Below, one piece after another: positions 13,888 through 24,209 of a stretch of 64,000 nucleotides of DNA. The position numbers were made by a program, and so were the translations under genes. The notes beneath the pieces were generated by a model. That model was not told the origin of the DNA and made no database searches. It worked only from the letters and a program-made list of their open reading frames with translations. Numbering within the stretch: the stretch's first letter is position 1; each line of letters opens with the position of its first letter. Source of the DNA: Tetrahymena thermophila SB210 (lineage: Eukaryota > Ciliophora > Oligohymenophorea > Hymenostomatida > Tetrahymenidae); contig NW_002476431.1 in assembly GCF_000189635.1 (NCBI RefSeq), positions 124,001-188,000 on the forward strand. The letters run 5' to 3'.

Positions 13888-15110
13888 TCAGTAAAGTTAG
13901 TAAGAAGTAATAACTGCAGAAACAAAACCACCTAGACCAATTAAACCATCGCTAGCATTTTTGTTGAGGAGAGTAGGCCATAAATTAGAGGCTTTATTAT
14001 TTAAAAAATTTGAAATTAATTCAAGAAGATAATTATTTTTTTAAATTTCAAGTTAAAATTCTATTTTGTATTTTTATTAAAGAGTATTTTTAAGTTTTAA
14101 AAAAAATATTTTTGGGCTATTTCTGATCTATTCTTTTCTTATTATAATCTTGTTTTATTTGCTTGGTATATATATATGGATATTTTCTGTTGATTAATTT
14201 TATAGCTAATTTTTTAGTTGTTGTTTTATTTTTAGTATTTTTGCATTTTATAAATTTATTTGTCTTAATTTTTACCTTGACCAGCTGTAATTGTATCACC
14301 GAGGTTCTTGATGATGCTGAGATAAATATCAAATCTTTACTTTTTAATCTTTGCAATTTAGTCGTTGAGCTTAACACTTTCTTACTCTACTTGGTTCTCT
14401 AAAACTTACTTAACTAAGTTTGCTTCTTCCTATAAGCTCTTTAAGAGATTTCTTATGTTTTGGGCAATACTGAGAAGAAGAGCTATTAACCAGCAAGTAG
14501 ATCCCTTTTTATTATCAGGCTTGGGGTCACCGTGGATGAATTTAACTGATTTTAAGATAACCAAGTTATCGAAGTACCAATACAAACCGAAGAATGCTCT
14601 AACTAAGATATTTAAAGCTTTATTAATTTCATCATTATCTTTCTTATTTAAAAGTTCCTAGATCTTTTAGATTTCATTAATGGTCTTAAATAATCTAAAG
14701 AGCTTTCTTGCATCCTTCATACCGTCTAATAATTTAATTTTCAAAAATATTTTAGAACTGTATATTTGCTATGCTTATTTATTCATTCATTTTTCTACTG
14801 CTTATTTAGAAGTAGAAATGGTGATCTATTTCAAGCATATTTGAGAAAATTAGTCAAATAATAATAAACTTACTGAAAAGACCATTGAAACGAGCAGCAA
14901 GTTCTTTGTTTTCGGTATTAGTGAAGTGCCACTTTAAGAAACGAGAGGCATATTGGATAGCCTTGCAGAATTTATCTCTACCCTCTGTTGAAATTTAAAT
15001 AATTTAAAAATTAAAAATGTACCAAGTAAAATGCCGATTAATCAGAGTTAACTAATAAAGGCAATTTAAAACATACCAGTTTTATTGATCCAAGCGATGG
15101 TTCTGTTCAT
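13888..15110 (-). CDS. PEX11: Peroxisomal membrane protein PEX11 family
   Basis: Four exons (15110-15077, 14984-14874, 14773-14276, 13991-13888) join in phase to 248 aa, the usual PEX11 length. The N-terminus has the family signature TEGRDKFCKAIQYASRFLKW, an amphipathic helix that in PEX11 remodels the peroxisome membrane before division. The middle has FFGLYWYFDNLVIL, and the C-terminus ends with the diagnostic GLIGLGGFVSAVITSYQLY before TGA at 13888-13890. PEX11 proteins elongate peroxisomes and recruit fission factors. The exon-3 acceptor (AATAAG at 14774) is my best guess among several. Base composition matches the neighbours. The gene points the same way as the ELMOD gene upstream, but there is no sign of co-transcription. 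Confidence 0.9.
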
Positions 15111-15299
15111 TTTATATTGTAATATCTTAAATTTTTGTAAAAATAATTTTTGAAGTGAAAGCTTAATAATTTATTTATTTATTTAATTATTATATTTTAT
15201 AAAGATTCGAAATTTTACAATTAATTGCTTTAATTAAATCTTGTTTAACTTATTATTCTATGGAAATTTATTTAATATTCATATTAAAGAAGTGTGATT

Positions 15300-15786
15300 A
15301 TTATTGCGTATGATACATAACCTTCATCAGTCTTATTACGCAATTACCCTACGAATAGTGCATAAAAAAAATCAAATGATATATGATTCCAATGCATTTC
15401 ACTGAATTATTCTTCTTCTATTGAAATTAAATTTTTTACAGAACACCCTGGTAATTATTGATAATACTCACATTTTGACGTTTATCAGGTTTCATTGTTT
15501 CATATCAAATTTAGAAGATTCCGTCAGGTTCTACTTTGTCTTTTTTGGAACTCTTATAATATTTTTAAACCATACAAATACAAATTCAAACTGATGAAAT
15601 TACAGATTAATCCAAAAAAATTATAATGTGACGTAGGTCGTATATAATTTAGTTAGTAAGTTTTTATTTTTTTAATTTAGAATTGTAAAATTTTTTTATA
15701 TAAATAATTACAAATTTAAAGAATATATACATATCAACACTAGTAATTAACTTATATCCATAAAATATCTTCAACAATCAACTATT
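15300..15786 (-). other. Unresolved candidate small gene
   Basis: This stretch is less AT-rich than other spacers and all three minus frames give protein-like pieces. One reads SIEEEQFSEMHWNHISFDFF followed by VGQLRNKTDEGYVSYA (about 15,430-15,310). Another reads KKDKVEPDGIFQI, then an in-frame TGA, then YETMKPDKRQN (about 15,550-15,470). A third ends VPKKTKQNLTESSKFDMKQ before TGA. GT-AG pairs exist but no combination gave a clean start-to-stop model. It may be a small intron-rich gene, a decayed gene, or chance open frame. I recognise no family. The rest of 15111-15299 looks like ordinary spacer. Confidence 0.3.
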
Positions 15787-17463
15787 TCATATATATTTTT
15801 TCAAGCAATCTATAGATTAACTTTAGCAAACATGCAGACTGTTAAATATCTTTTGGTAAAACTAAGAGATTTTTTAGTTTCTAAGGCTCAATTCTACAAT
15901 CCAAGTATCTTGATAAGGAGCTTTTAATCTTACAATAATAGGTCTTCCGTAGTATTTTCCTTCAATAAAAAGATAATTTAAATTAACTTATCTTAAACTT
16001 AAATAAATATTCTAATTAAGTAAAATATTACAAAAAATCCATGAAATTGCATGATACTCCTCTTTTCTTAGCACCATAAATTATCAAAATGATTGAAAAA
16101 TTTAGTATATAATTCATTAAAGCGTTGCAATGACCTCTTTTCATCGTCACAATTGTAAAAATACATATCAAGATAATTCATCTTCATACATTCTGTTAAG
16201 AATTTCGTTATATAAATTCCACAGACAGCAAAAAAGTATCTATTATATTAATTAATATAAGTTTTTTAAGTTTTAATAAATTTATTGTGTAAATATTGCT
16301 AATTATATTAATATCGCTTACTGAGTGTCTCTTTCTTTAGAATTCTTAAGACAAAATTAAGCTTGATATGAGTGATCTGTGCTGAAATATCTTTTGAAAA
16401 ATACATTTAAATTTTTTATTTATTTTAACTAATTTGACTAATTAATCTAATTAATTCAATTTATCAATATTTTTTATAAGCAAATTACAGCTCTTTAAAA
16501 AATATTTTTGTATTTTTCTTACAGTAAGTTTTCTAGTGCAAGTAGTCCTATTTTAATTTAATTTCTATTTATAATAAATATCTTATTTAAAAAATATATT
16601 TACCTCCTGCTCTAAAGTCAGTTGTAGGGTTATCTCCTTAAAATCCTATTTCAACTATTTTCAATTTAAAATAAACAAAAAACATATTTTTAAATAATTT
16701 TGAAATTGTTTATTTTTACTCCATCTTTTGGTGATAAGATTTTGTGGCAAGTTAGCTTCTCCTGTTAAATCTTTAAATAGCTAAAACATTTAATTAATAT
16801 ATATATCATAGAATTATCAAATAATTAAATACTTTTATGAGCTTACTTGAATGTTAAGATATACTAACTGGAGTTTTCCTTATATCTATAAAAAAATTAA
16901 TGTTTTGGGAAAATAAGTAATTTGCTATTGTAATTCTAAAGATAAGAAAATGATGAAATATTTTACTTTCTAAAATTTCAATACTATTATAAAGGTTTTA
17001 AAGTGAAGTTAAACCATACTATAGATTTATTTAGTTTCTAATTTATTAAAATAAAGTAAATTATACAGAGATAACTCAAACAAAAAATATACTTTTCATT
17101 ATTTTTCAAGCCTTTAATGGAAATTATTTCTTCACAAATAGTATTAATTTATTCACTATTAAGATTCTTTTTAGAAAGAATGCTCTGGGATTTCATCAGT
17201 TTGTTAGAATTTAAAATGGAGTTTTCTATTTATTTTATTTAGATATTCAGATTTGAAAGTTTTATGGCTTAAATTATAGCCAAATAAGATTAAATTCTTT
17301 GTTCAATAGAATTACCAAATTTTTTAATATTTTGGCTATTAAGAGCTCTTTCAATCTCGCATCTTCCAGTTATTAATCTCAAAAACAATTTATGGATAGA
17401 TCTGAATATGTTCTCGTAAATCATTTTCCAAAGAAAACTCAATTAGAGTAAAATAATATTCAT
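15787..17463 (-). CDS. ELMO domain protein (ELMOD-like ARF/ARL GAP)
   Basis: ATG at 17463 starts a hydrophobic N-terminus followed by FLRLITGRCEIERAL, matching the RKLTGRCELQR stretch near the start of animal ELMOD1. Later exons give LFKDLTGEANLP, then the ELMO core EIGFQGDNPTTDFRAGG-LLALENLL, then RYFFAVCGIYITKFLTE and a C-terminal YYGRPIIVRLKAPYQDTW, ending at TGA 15787-15789. The WxxxGFQxxxPxxDFRG signature contains the arginine proposed to be catalytic in ELMOD GAPs, and it is retained here. ELMODs stimulate GTP hydrolysis by ARF/ARL2-type GTPases. There are at least seven short introns; those between 17,100 and 16,800 are the least certain. The length suits a single-domain ELMOD rather than the long ELMO1/CED-12 type. 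Confidence 0.85.
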
Positions 17464-17520
17464 TTTATTTTAAATAAACAAAAAATAAATTATTGATTGC
17501 GCACTTTCTATCTTCAAGAA

Positions 17521-18190
17521 ATTTAAAAACTGTAAAATATTAGTTCAATTAAAATTGCAAATAATTTATATCAATATTTTAAAAAAAGTAATAGAATTAT
17601 TATAGAACAAAACTATACGCAGATATAATTAAAATATATTGATAAACATAGAAATTAAGTTAAAATATTTGGTTATTTTTAATTTTTCAATAAAATATAA
17701 TTTAATTATAAAAATCATAAATTTAAATGTTCTATTAAATGATAAAATAAAATATTCTTTTACCTTGTATATGTAATTTAAAAACTGTAAAATCTTAATT
17801 GAATTAAAATTACATATAATTTTCATCAACCTTAAAAAAAGAAATAATATTAGTGTCTCATTAAAACTAACATTCATATCTTATATTTATATTTTTAAAA
17901 CATTTCTATTAAAAATAAAATTTATCTTAAAAAATGAGAAGTTAATTTGAAAATTTTAACTTCATGTAATCTATTTTTAAATAATTATTTAAGATGTAAA
18001 TGTTATTTATAATGGATGATAAATAAAAAAAATGGTAGGAAATCATTAATTTTTATGAAAATTAAAAACTGTAAAATTAATTTTGTTTAATTAAAATTTA
18101 AAAATTGTTATATTAATATAAAAGGAAGTAATAGAATTAGTGTCCCATAAAAAAAACCTATGAATCTTATTTATATATTTTTAGTGATAT
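17521..18190. repeat. Three-copy degenerate repeat upstream of the ELMOD gene
   Basis: A block beginning A(T)TTAAAAACTGTAAAAT recurs at 17521, 17776 and 18061 (spacing about 255 and 285 bp). Each copy continues with a T(A)ATTAAAATT stretch, then AAGTAATAGAATTA or a close variant; copies 2 and 3 also share TTAGTGTC(T/C)CATAAAAA and a TTATTTATAT tail. The copies are diverged. The whole stretch 17464-18697 otherwise holds no supported gene. Confidence 0.6.
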
Positions 18191-18697
18191 TATTTATTTA
18201 TTAATTAAATTATTTTAGTAAAAACAAAACTCAAATTAGTAATTGATGATTATTTTAATCTTCTAATAAAATAAATATTTTTTAAAGGTTTTTTTAAATG
18301 TTTATGATAAAAAAAAAATTTATTATTTTTAACAGTAAAAAAAGCGATAATTATCATATATCTTAAAAACAACAAACTCTAATATGAAATGCGATAATAT
18401 GCAAATAACTAATTGTTATATTAAGCAAAAATTTAACTTGAATGCGATTATGAAAATTTTTAACTCTATTCTTTCAAAATCTTGAAGTCTTTTTAATTTC
18501 TTAGTGAAATAATTTTCTTAAATTTGATTTATTTATTTTCATGATAAGGGCCTTTCATTATATATTGATATGCTTTTTGCTAGATGCTATTTTTATTAGT
18601 CATTTCAAATATTAGAGAAGATTATTTCTATGATATATATTGATATTTTCAACTCAAGTATTTTATTTAAAAAATTAGAAAATTAGATTTGTTATTC

Positions 18698-19179
18698 TCA
18701 ACTTTGACCCTTGTAAACTTTGTTAAAATAAAATAATTTTAATAGATAGTAGATTTTATTTAATTCATTTTACTGTTGTAGTTAAGTAACTTATCAATTA
18801 AATCACAGTGAGTGAGAATCATTCTTCTGCAGCAATATCTATTTAATCTTAATTCATCTAAAGCACTCCTAATTGCATTTTATAAAAACAATTTTAGATT
18901 AAATTGAGCTTTTCAATCGATAATTTATTTATTTTTACTTCATATCCTTTTTATTAGGGTTAGATTCGCTGATCATTTATAAGAAGTCATTCCACATATG
19001 GCCAACAACCTATTATAAAATAATATAATAATTTAGCATTTTAGTAGAAAAAGATGCATTTGGCTTTAAAAAATTTCATCATCATATTGAAGATAGATTC
19101 AAAATCACTATTCTAGTTCATGAAATACAAGCTAATTATTTACTTTGCCACAAGTAAAGCATCTAACTGGGATAATCAT
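18698..19179 (-). CDS. RPB10: RNA polymerases I/II/III subunit RPABC5 (RPB10)
   Basis: Four exons (19179-19144, 19009-18939, 18868-18774, 18717-18698) give 73 aa. The start [12 protein letters not shown] is the universal RPB10 N-terminus with the CX2C zinc ligands, followed by [11 protein letters not shown] and the hallmark [20 protein letters not shown] with the paired cysteines. RPB10 is the zinc-binding subunit shared by all three nuclear RNA polymerases. The last intron (18773-18718, 56 nt) brings in a short tail and TGA at 18698. Without it the frame would run 40 codons further to TGA at 18649, giving an unusually long tail, so I prefer the spliced version. Introns of 134, 70 and 56 nt interrupt a 222-nt message. 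Confidence 0.93.
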
Positions 19180-19743
19180 TTTTATATTTTCTTAATTTTT
19201 CTTTTTCTATTAATATTCAGATATTCAATCAATGTATATTTTTATAGTGTTAAAAATAAAAATTTTATGATATTATATGATTTTTTATTAACTAAAAGCT
19301 TTGAATTTTTCTAGCTAAATAGCTAGCTAATTAACTAACTAGCTAAATATTCAAATCATTATTTTGAACATAACAATTAATTTGATATTCGTGATCATCT
19401 CAGTAAATTTTAGTCTAATATTTTAATTTAAATGGCATAATACGATTTATTTATAATATTTTATTTAACTTTGAAAATTTTCAAATTTCTATCTCAGCCA
19501 TTTTATTTTTAATAAGATAAAATTGAGTTCAAATTAAGGAATTACGTTTGGCCGAAAATAATTTGTTTTTTATTTCTAGTTGGAGCAAAAAATTTAAAAG
19601 TAATTTGTGGATTTAGACTTTAATTAACATAGATCCTCAAAATAAATTTAATAAGAAGATAACTAACTCTACAGCTAATACAAATATCAGTAATACAATT
19701 AAATAATCAAAGTAGAAAACAAAAATATCAAACCAAGTCCAAA
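19180..19743. other. Divergent intergenic region with CTAG/AGCT cluster
   Basis: 564 bp separate the RPB10 start from the next start on the other strand and should hold both promoters. At 19313-19345 AGCTA/CTAGCT tetranucleotides are clustered (AGCTAAATAGCTAGCTAA) about 140 bp upstream of RPB10. No gene is apparent. Confidence 0.5.
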
Positions 19744-20229
19744 ATGGTAAATTCTACAAATTATAAAATAGAAATTCAAAAGCTAAAAATTATTTTATTT
19801 ATTTAAAGTCTAGAAAGAACAATAAAGCAAAGAAACTAAAACGTATAGAATAGTTGAGATAAAGAGAAACTGAATAAGAAAAAAAGAAAGAGCAAATCCA
19901 AAAAAATAGAAAACTAAAAGAATAAGAAAAGGAAGCTGAATAAATTGTATAGTTTTTTGCAATTCAAAACCATTTTTCTTAAATTGTTATCTTTTAGAAT
20001 AACTTTTATTTTATTATAAATTTAGCTTGATAAAATTGGTATCAATGAAGATGATGAATGGTAAGATGAATCTGCTAGCGGAATGGAATAAGAACACAAT
20101 CACCAAGCTGCTTAAAAGTAAAAGAAAATTAAAAAGACAAGAAAGGATGTTGAAAACGAAAAGAAAAAAATGAGAAAGTAAAAGAAAAAACCTGTTATTG
20201 TTTATGATGATTAAGAAATGGATGATTGA
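19744..20229 (+). CDS. Small highly charged coiled-coil protein
   Basis: The ATG at 19744 is followed immediately by a likely intron (GTAAATTC to TTTAAAG), so exon 1 may be just the start codon. Exon 2 reads SRKNNKAKKLKRIEQLRQRE and continues in Lys/Glu/Gln heptads. A second intron beginning GTATAG leads to LDKIGINEDDEWQDESASG and a Lys-rich block, KKMRKQKKKPVIVYDDQEMD, then TGA at 20227-20229. The composition suggests a nuclear or nucleolar coiled-coil protein of about 110 aa; no family is recognised. The stop is part of a TGATTGATTGA run that closes all three frames. Confidence 0.6.
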
Positions 20230-20237
20230 TTGATTGA
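20223..20237 (+). terminator. Tandem TGA cassette at gene end
   Basis: TGA triplets begin at 20223, 20227, 20231 and 20235. The one at 20227 is the in-frame stop, and the next two close the other two frames. This is a translational backup stop. Confidence 0.7.
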
Positions 20238-20984
20238 ATTTTAATAATTAGTATTTGCAATATTAGATTAAGAAGAAATATATTTGAGTTAAAGAAAGTT
20301 TGTAATAATAGTAAATAAATTATTTATAGTGTATAACTTAAATAAAAAAATAATTTTTCTAATTTATTATAATGTTTTTTGGATAATTATCATTTTAATT
20401 AAAATAAGAATTTATTTTAATTCTAACTTAAATTTTTTTAATTAAATAAAAAATACTTATTATAAGCACACACATTAAAGCTAATTTTAAATAAATATTT
20501 GTATTTAAAAATACTTTTGCTTAAATAATAATTAAGAATTGAATAATATGAAGGAAGTAAGCTCAAAAAACAATTAATAAAGTAAGCATAAAACTGTAAA
20601 TAAAAAAAAAAAATTAATTTTTTGTAAATAAAACTAATTTAGCAAAAAAACTTGGCTAAAATTAATTAATTTAAATTAAATAAATGCAGAGTATTGAAAA
20701 TAATATATAAAATGTAGTTTCTTTTTAATATGAATTGAATATATTCTATTAGTTTCATGAAATTATTTATGGTCAGATTTAATTTTGATTACTAAAAATA
20801 AATCTTGCATGAAAGATATTTATTTTGTTTTGATTCCAAAAGTAGAAAAAAAACTAAAGAAAAAATTTAATAATTTGATTTATAATTGATAAAAAAAAAA
20901 TTTAATTTAAATTGCCTGCTTATTTGTTTGTCAATAGCAAAAACCAAAATCATAAAAAAAAAGAATCATTTAAAATTTTAAGAT
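20230..20984. other. Intergenic region
   Basis: 755 bp of A/T-rich spacer between two tandem plus-strand genes, with many in-frame TGA triplets and homopolymer runs. Nothing further seen. Confidence 0.5.
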
Positions 20985-21293
20985 ATGGAAGACGACGATT
21001 TCTCCTACTCATAAAGAGATGAAAGAAACAAACGCTATGATAGTGATAACTATAAAAAGCGTAATAACGTTATTGAAACTTAGAAAAGATAGGAGTAGAT
21101 GGCCAAAAGAAATGAATAAAGATAAGGAACTGTAAATCAAGATGATTCCTTTGAATCAGATGATGATAATAAGAAAAAGGGAAAGAAAAAATAAGAACCT
21201 ACAAAAATGTCTAAAGAAGAAAAGTAAAAATTGTATGAATAAGATATGGAAAGCTGTGCAAAAGCCTAAAAAGGAAAAAAGAAAAATATCTGA
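20985..21293 (+). CDS. Small charged protein, 102 aa
   Basis: ATG at 20985 (preceded by AAGAT) opens 103 codons to TGA at 21291-21293 with no intron. The protein starts MEDDDFSYSQRDERNKRYD, has a Gln/Arg-rich centre, an acidic patch (DDSFESDDDN) and a Lys-rich tail (KKKGKKKQEPTKMSKEEKQ). It is probably disordered and possibly nuclear. No family is recognised. The coding composition (purine-rich, few TGA) contrasts sharply with the spacers on either side, which supports a real gene. Confidence 0.55.
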
Positions 21294-22315
21294 TTAAAAA
21301 TTGTTTTAAAATCAACTAGCTTAGCATTTTCAAAATTTCCTATGTACAAAGTACTCACTTACTCTTTTATTATAGTAATTTCTATTTATATGTAAACTAC
21401 TTCTAACTTTAAATCAGTGATTCAATTCTTATATAAAAACATTTAAATATAGACTCATTTTAAAAAATCAAATGAGTTCATTAATATTTAATGAAACTAG
21501 TATTCTATATATTGTTCATCAACTTGTAATTTAAGACCATTCTGTTTCTTTGATTGATTTATTTGTTTGTTTCGTCACCTACAAATTTTATCAGAACTGT
21601 TCTATTTTTTAACTTAACTTTTAAATTAGATTCAATTAATGGTGGGGATATCCAAAACCTATGAGTATAAATAAAAATTAAACATCAATTAGATTTATTT
21701 AAACCTATAATACTCCTATTTGCCAGCTCTTCTAATATAAATCTTATTTATTTACATTTTAGTTTAATTTTTTAAATATCAAATTAATATTTTAATTAAA
21801 TTATTGCTTAATTAAAATTTCTTAAGAATTCTAAAACATTTAAAACATTGAGTTTAATATAAATAAAATAATTAAATAAATTATTTATTCATTTATTATT
21901 AAAATAATTAGATTAATTATCTAAGTACAAATAAAATAATTAGATTTATTATCTATTAAATTAATAGTTTATTCTTTTGAAAAAATTTTATCTTTTGTGT
22001 AGAATAAATTTATTCTAGTAGGATACATTTTATAAAATATGAATGAGTTTAATTCTATCAAATTATATATTTACTTTGCTTGTATCTATTTATTTCACTT
22101 TTCAAGACATTTGAGTTTCAATAATAAACGAGGGAAAAGATTTATATAAATTGCGCCTAATTAAAGATTATTAATAATTTGGCGAAATACATACATTAAA
22201 AAAGATATAATCAGTTCATAAAATAAAACATAGAATTTATACTTTGTTAATTTTTAATATAAATATTAGAATAAAAGTAGATAGATAGATACCTTGTTTA
22301 TAAATTAATAGCGAA
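21294..22315. other. Intergenic region with E2F-like motifs near the downstream gene
   Basis: About 1 kb of spacer. Unusual GC-containing words TTGCGCC (22151-22157) and TTTGGCGAAA (22178-22187) lie about 130-160 bp upstream of the next start; the latter resembles the E2F/DP half-site. No gene supported. Confidence 0.45.
22151..22187 (+). promoter_or_regulatory. Possible E2F/DP-type sites
   Basis: Two G/C-rich words, TTGCGCC and TTTGGCGAAA, stand out in very AT-rich DNA upstream of the gene at 22316. They resemble TTTSSCGC E2F/DP sites known from other eukaryotes. Function is inferred only from the motif. Confidence 0.3.
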
Positions 22316-23513
22316 ATGAGTGCAAGTAGTGAAATTTAGAGTTAGATTGATTTGTAAATAAAATCAGAATCAGTCAGCGTAAAATATTTATTTAGAAGAA
22401 CAAAAATTTTATTATTATCTACTCATTAAAGGTTAATGTATTTTCTCTAATGAAGATCTGCTCTAAAGTATAATCAATAGCTCAATCAAAAGAGTATTGC
22501 TTTTTATTATTTTACAAGCACTCTATATTATTAAGGAATAATCTTATAATTATTTTATAGAGAATTAGAAAAGTATTATGTAAAGAATTTCAAAGATGTT
22601 AAGGGATTTTTCTCTGTTAGTTATTTAACTCATAACAATCAATAATTAATTTCTGCTATTGTAGATGAAATAGAATTACAAGGTAATATTTTTAATTTAA
22701 AAATATCTAAATGAATTAACACTATAATTTTAATCTAGATATCAGTAAGAATTAGTAAAATAAGATAGTTGAAGTAAGCCTTATAGGAGTTTGCAGTTTT
22801 ACTAAAAATTTGACAATCAGTGATTTTAAATTAACTATTTCTAATTTAGAGGCAATTGATATGTAATTTTTTATATTTAAAATTAAAAATGTTTTCAAAA
22901 AAAAAATTAATTTAAAAAAAAATATTTTTATGACTTTTTATGATAATAGGTACAATATTTAGATAAATGAGAAAGATAAATATAGAGAAATTAGCAATAA
23001 TAAATAATAAACCATATAAAACTCATAAGTAGAAGCATAAAGTAATTTAAAGTAATCTTAATAATCATAGTCAACTAAAAGAAAGCTATAGATAGAGGAT
23101 AGTGATGATGATGATGGAAATACTAAAAATTAACTTTAAAATAAATAGATCAAAACAAATGGATCTTTAGTATCTGAAGTTAAAAATACTTCTCCTAGAT
23201 AGAATGAAAAGCAAATGGAAGTGGAAGCAAGTGATGATGAAGACAATGACTAAGAATTTATAGCATAGCATTTAAAGAGAATAGTTGTTTAAGATAAAAA
23301 CAGTAAAAAAGAAGAGTAAACAAAAGCAAATACATAAAATTCTAATAAAAACAATGCCAAACAGTCATCTAAAACACCTGCAGCAGCAGGAAACAGTAAA
23401 ATCACGTAAAATTTATAAATATAATTAATTCTATCTGATAAAAAAATATATTCAAAATATAAAAAATAGTTCCTTCTTTAAGAAGAAATGATACATTTTA
23501 ATTGGCAACTTGA
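22316..23513 (+). CDS. Unknown protein with acidic, Ser/Gln-rich tail
   Basis: Best model: ATG at 22316, intron 22326-22395, then KEQKFYYYLLIKGQCIF, SNEDLLQ, a second intron, then YRELEKYYVKNFKDVKGFF and SYLTHNNQQLISAIVDEIEL. Further introns lead to VEVSLIGVCSFTKNL and a long Gln/Ser/Asp-rich tail (EDSDDDDGN, EVEASDDEDNDQ). A last intron (23396-23469) joins a tail ending RRNDTFQLAT before TGA at 23511. The N-terminal 130 residues look globular and the rest disordered, as in many chromatin or DNA-repair adaptors, but I recognise no family. The 5' splice sites are the weakest part. The final exon lies inside a tandemly duplicated block. Confidence 0.55.
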
Positions 23514-24209
23514 AATAAAGTAAAGTAATTTGTATTAACATATTTATTAAGATGTATATAAGTGTATTTAAGCAGTATAATAATTTTTTATTAATGATAT
23601 ATAAAGAATATTTCATTTAATTTTTATACAAAGTAAACTTAAAGGAAGGATACCATATTATTTATTTACACAGTTATTAGAATATTTTGCTATTATTTTA
23701 TAAAAATTATTTTTTTTTTAAATTTATACTAAACCCAGCTTAAGAATTAATTTCATTAGTAATTTTTAGAATATTATGTTATTAATTTATAAAAAATATT
23801 TTTTCAAATTTATATTAAGCAAAGTTTCAAATTTTCGTCTAATAAAAGATAGTTCGTTTTTTAAGAGAAAAGAAATTAAAAGTTTTAATTGACAGTTTAA
23901 AATAAAACAATTTGGAATACTTTCTTAATTTATTAAGATATATATATAATAAATACATATGTTTGCAAGTAATTTAAGAATTTTTTGTTTTTGATTTATA
24001 AAAATTTCTTTTAGATTTAACATCAAGTACATTTGAAATGATCAATTACATCTTATTTATAAAAGCAATTATTAGAATATTTTGTTAAAAAGTTTCTTTT
24101 TTAAATTTATACTAAGCTTGATTTAGGATTATATTAATAATATTTAGAATATTTTGTTGTTAATTTATAAAAAATATTTTTTCAAATTTATACTAAGCAA
24201 AGTTTCAAG
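23466..24209. repeat. Two-copy tandem duplication between convergent genes
   Basis: Copy 1 starts ATAGTTCCTTCTTTAAGA at 23466 and copy 2 starts ATAGTTCGTTTTTTAAGA at 23849, a period of 383 bp. Both run through a TTAGAATATT...AATTTATACTAA section to a nearly identical end, TATAAAAAATATTTTTTC followed by AAGCAAAGTTTCAA (about 23830 and 24209). The copies are diverged by substitutions and small indels. Copy 1 carries the last coding exon of the plus-strand gene, and copy 2 carries the last codons of the minus-strand WRAP53-like gene (stop at 24182). Confidence 0.75.

Noticed and set aside
14163-14661. Plus-strand frames over PEX11
   Set aside because: Antisense shadows; the minus strand gives a full-length PEX11 with its hallmark ends.
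18649-18697. Extended 110-residue RPB10 ending at TGA 18649
   Set aside because: RPB10 is about 67-73 aa in other eukaryotes; splicing of a 56-nt intron gives a normal-length end at 18698.
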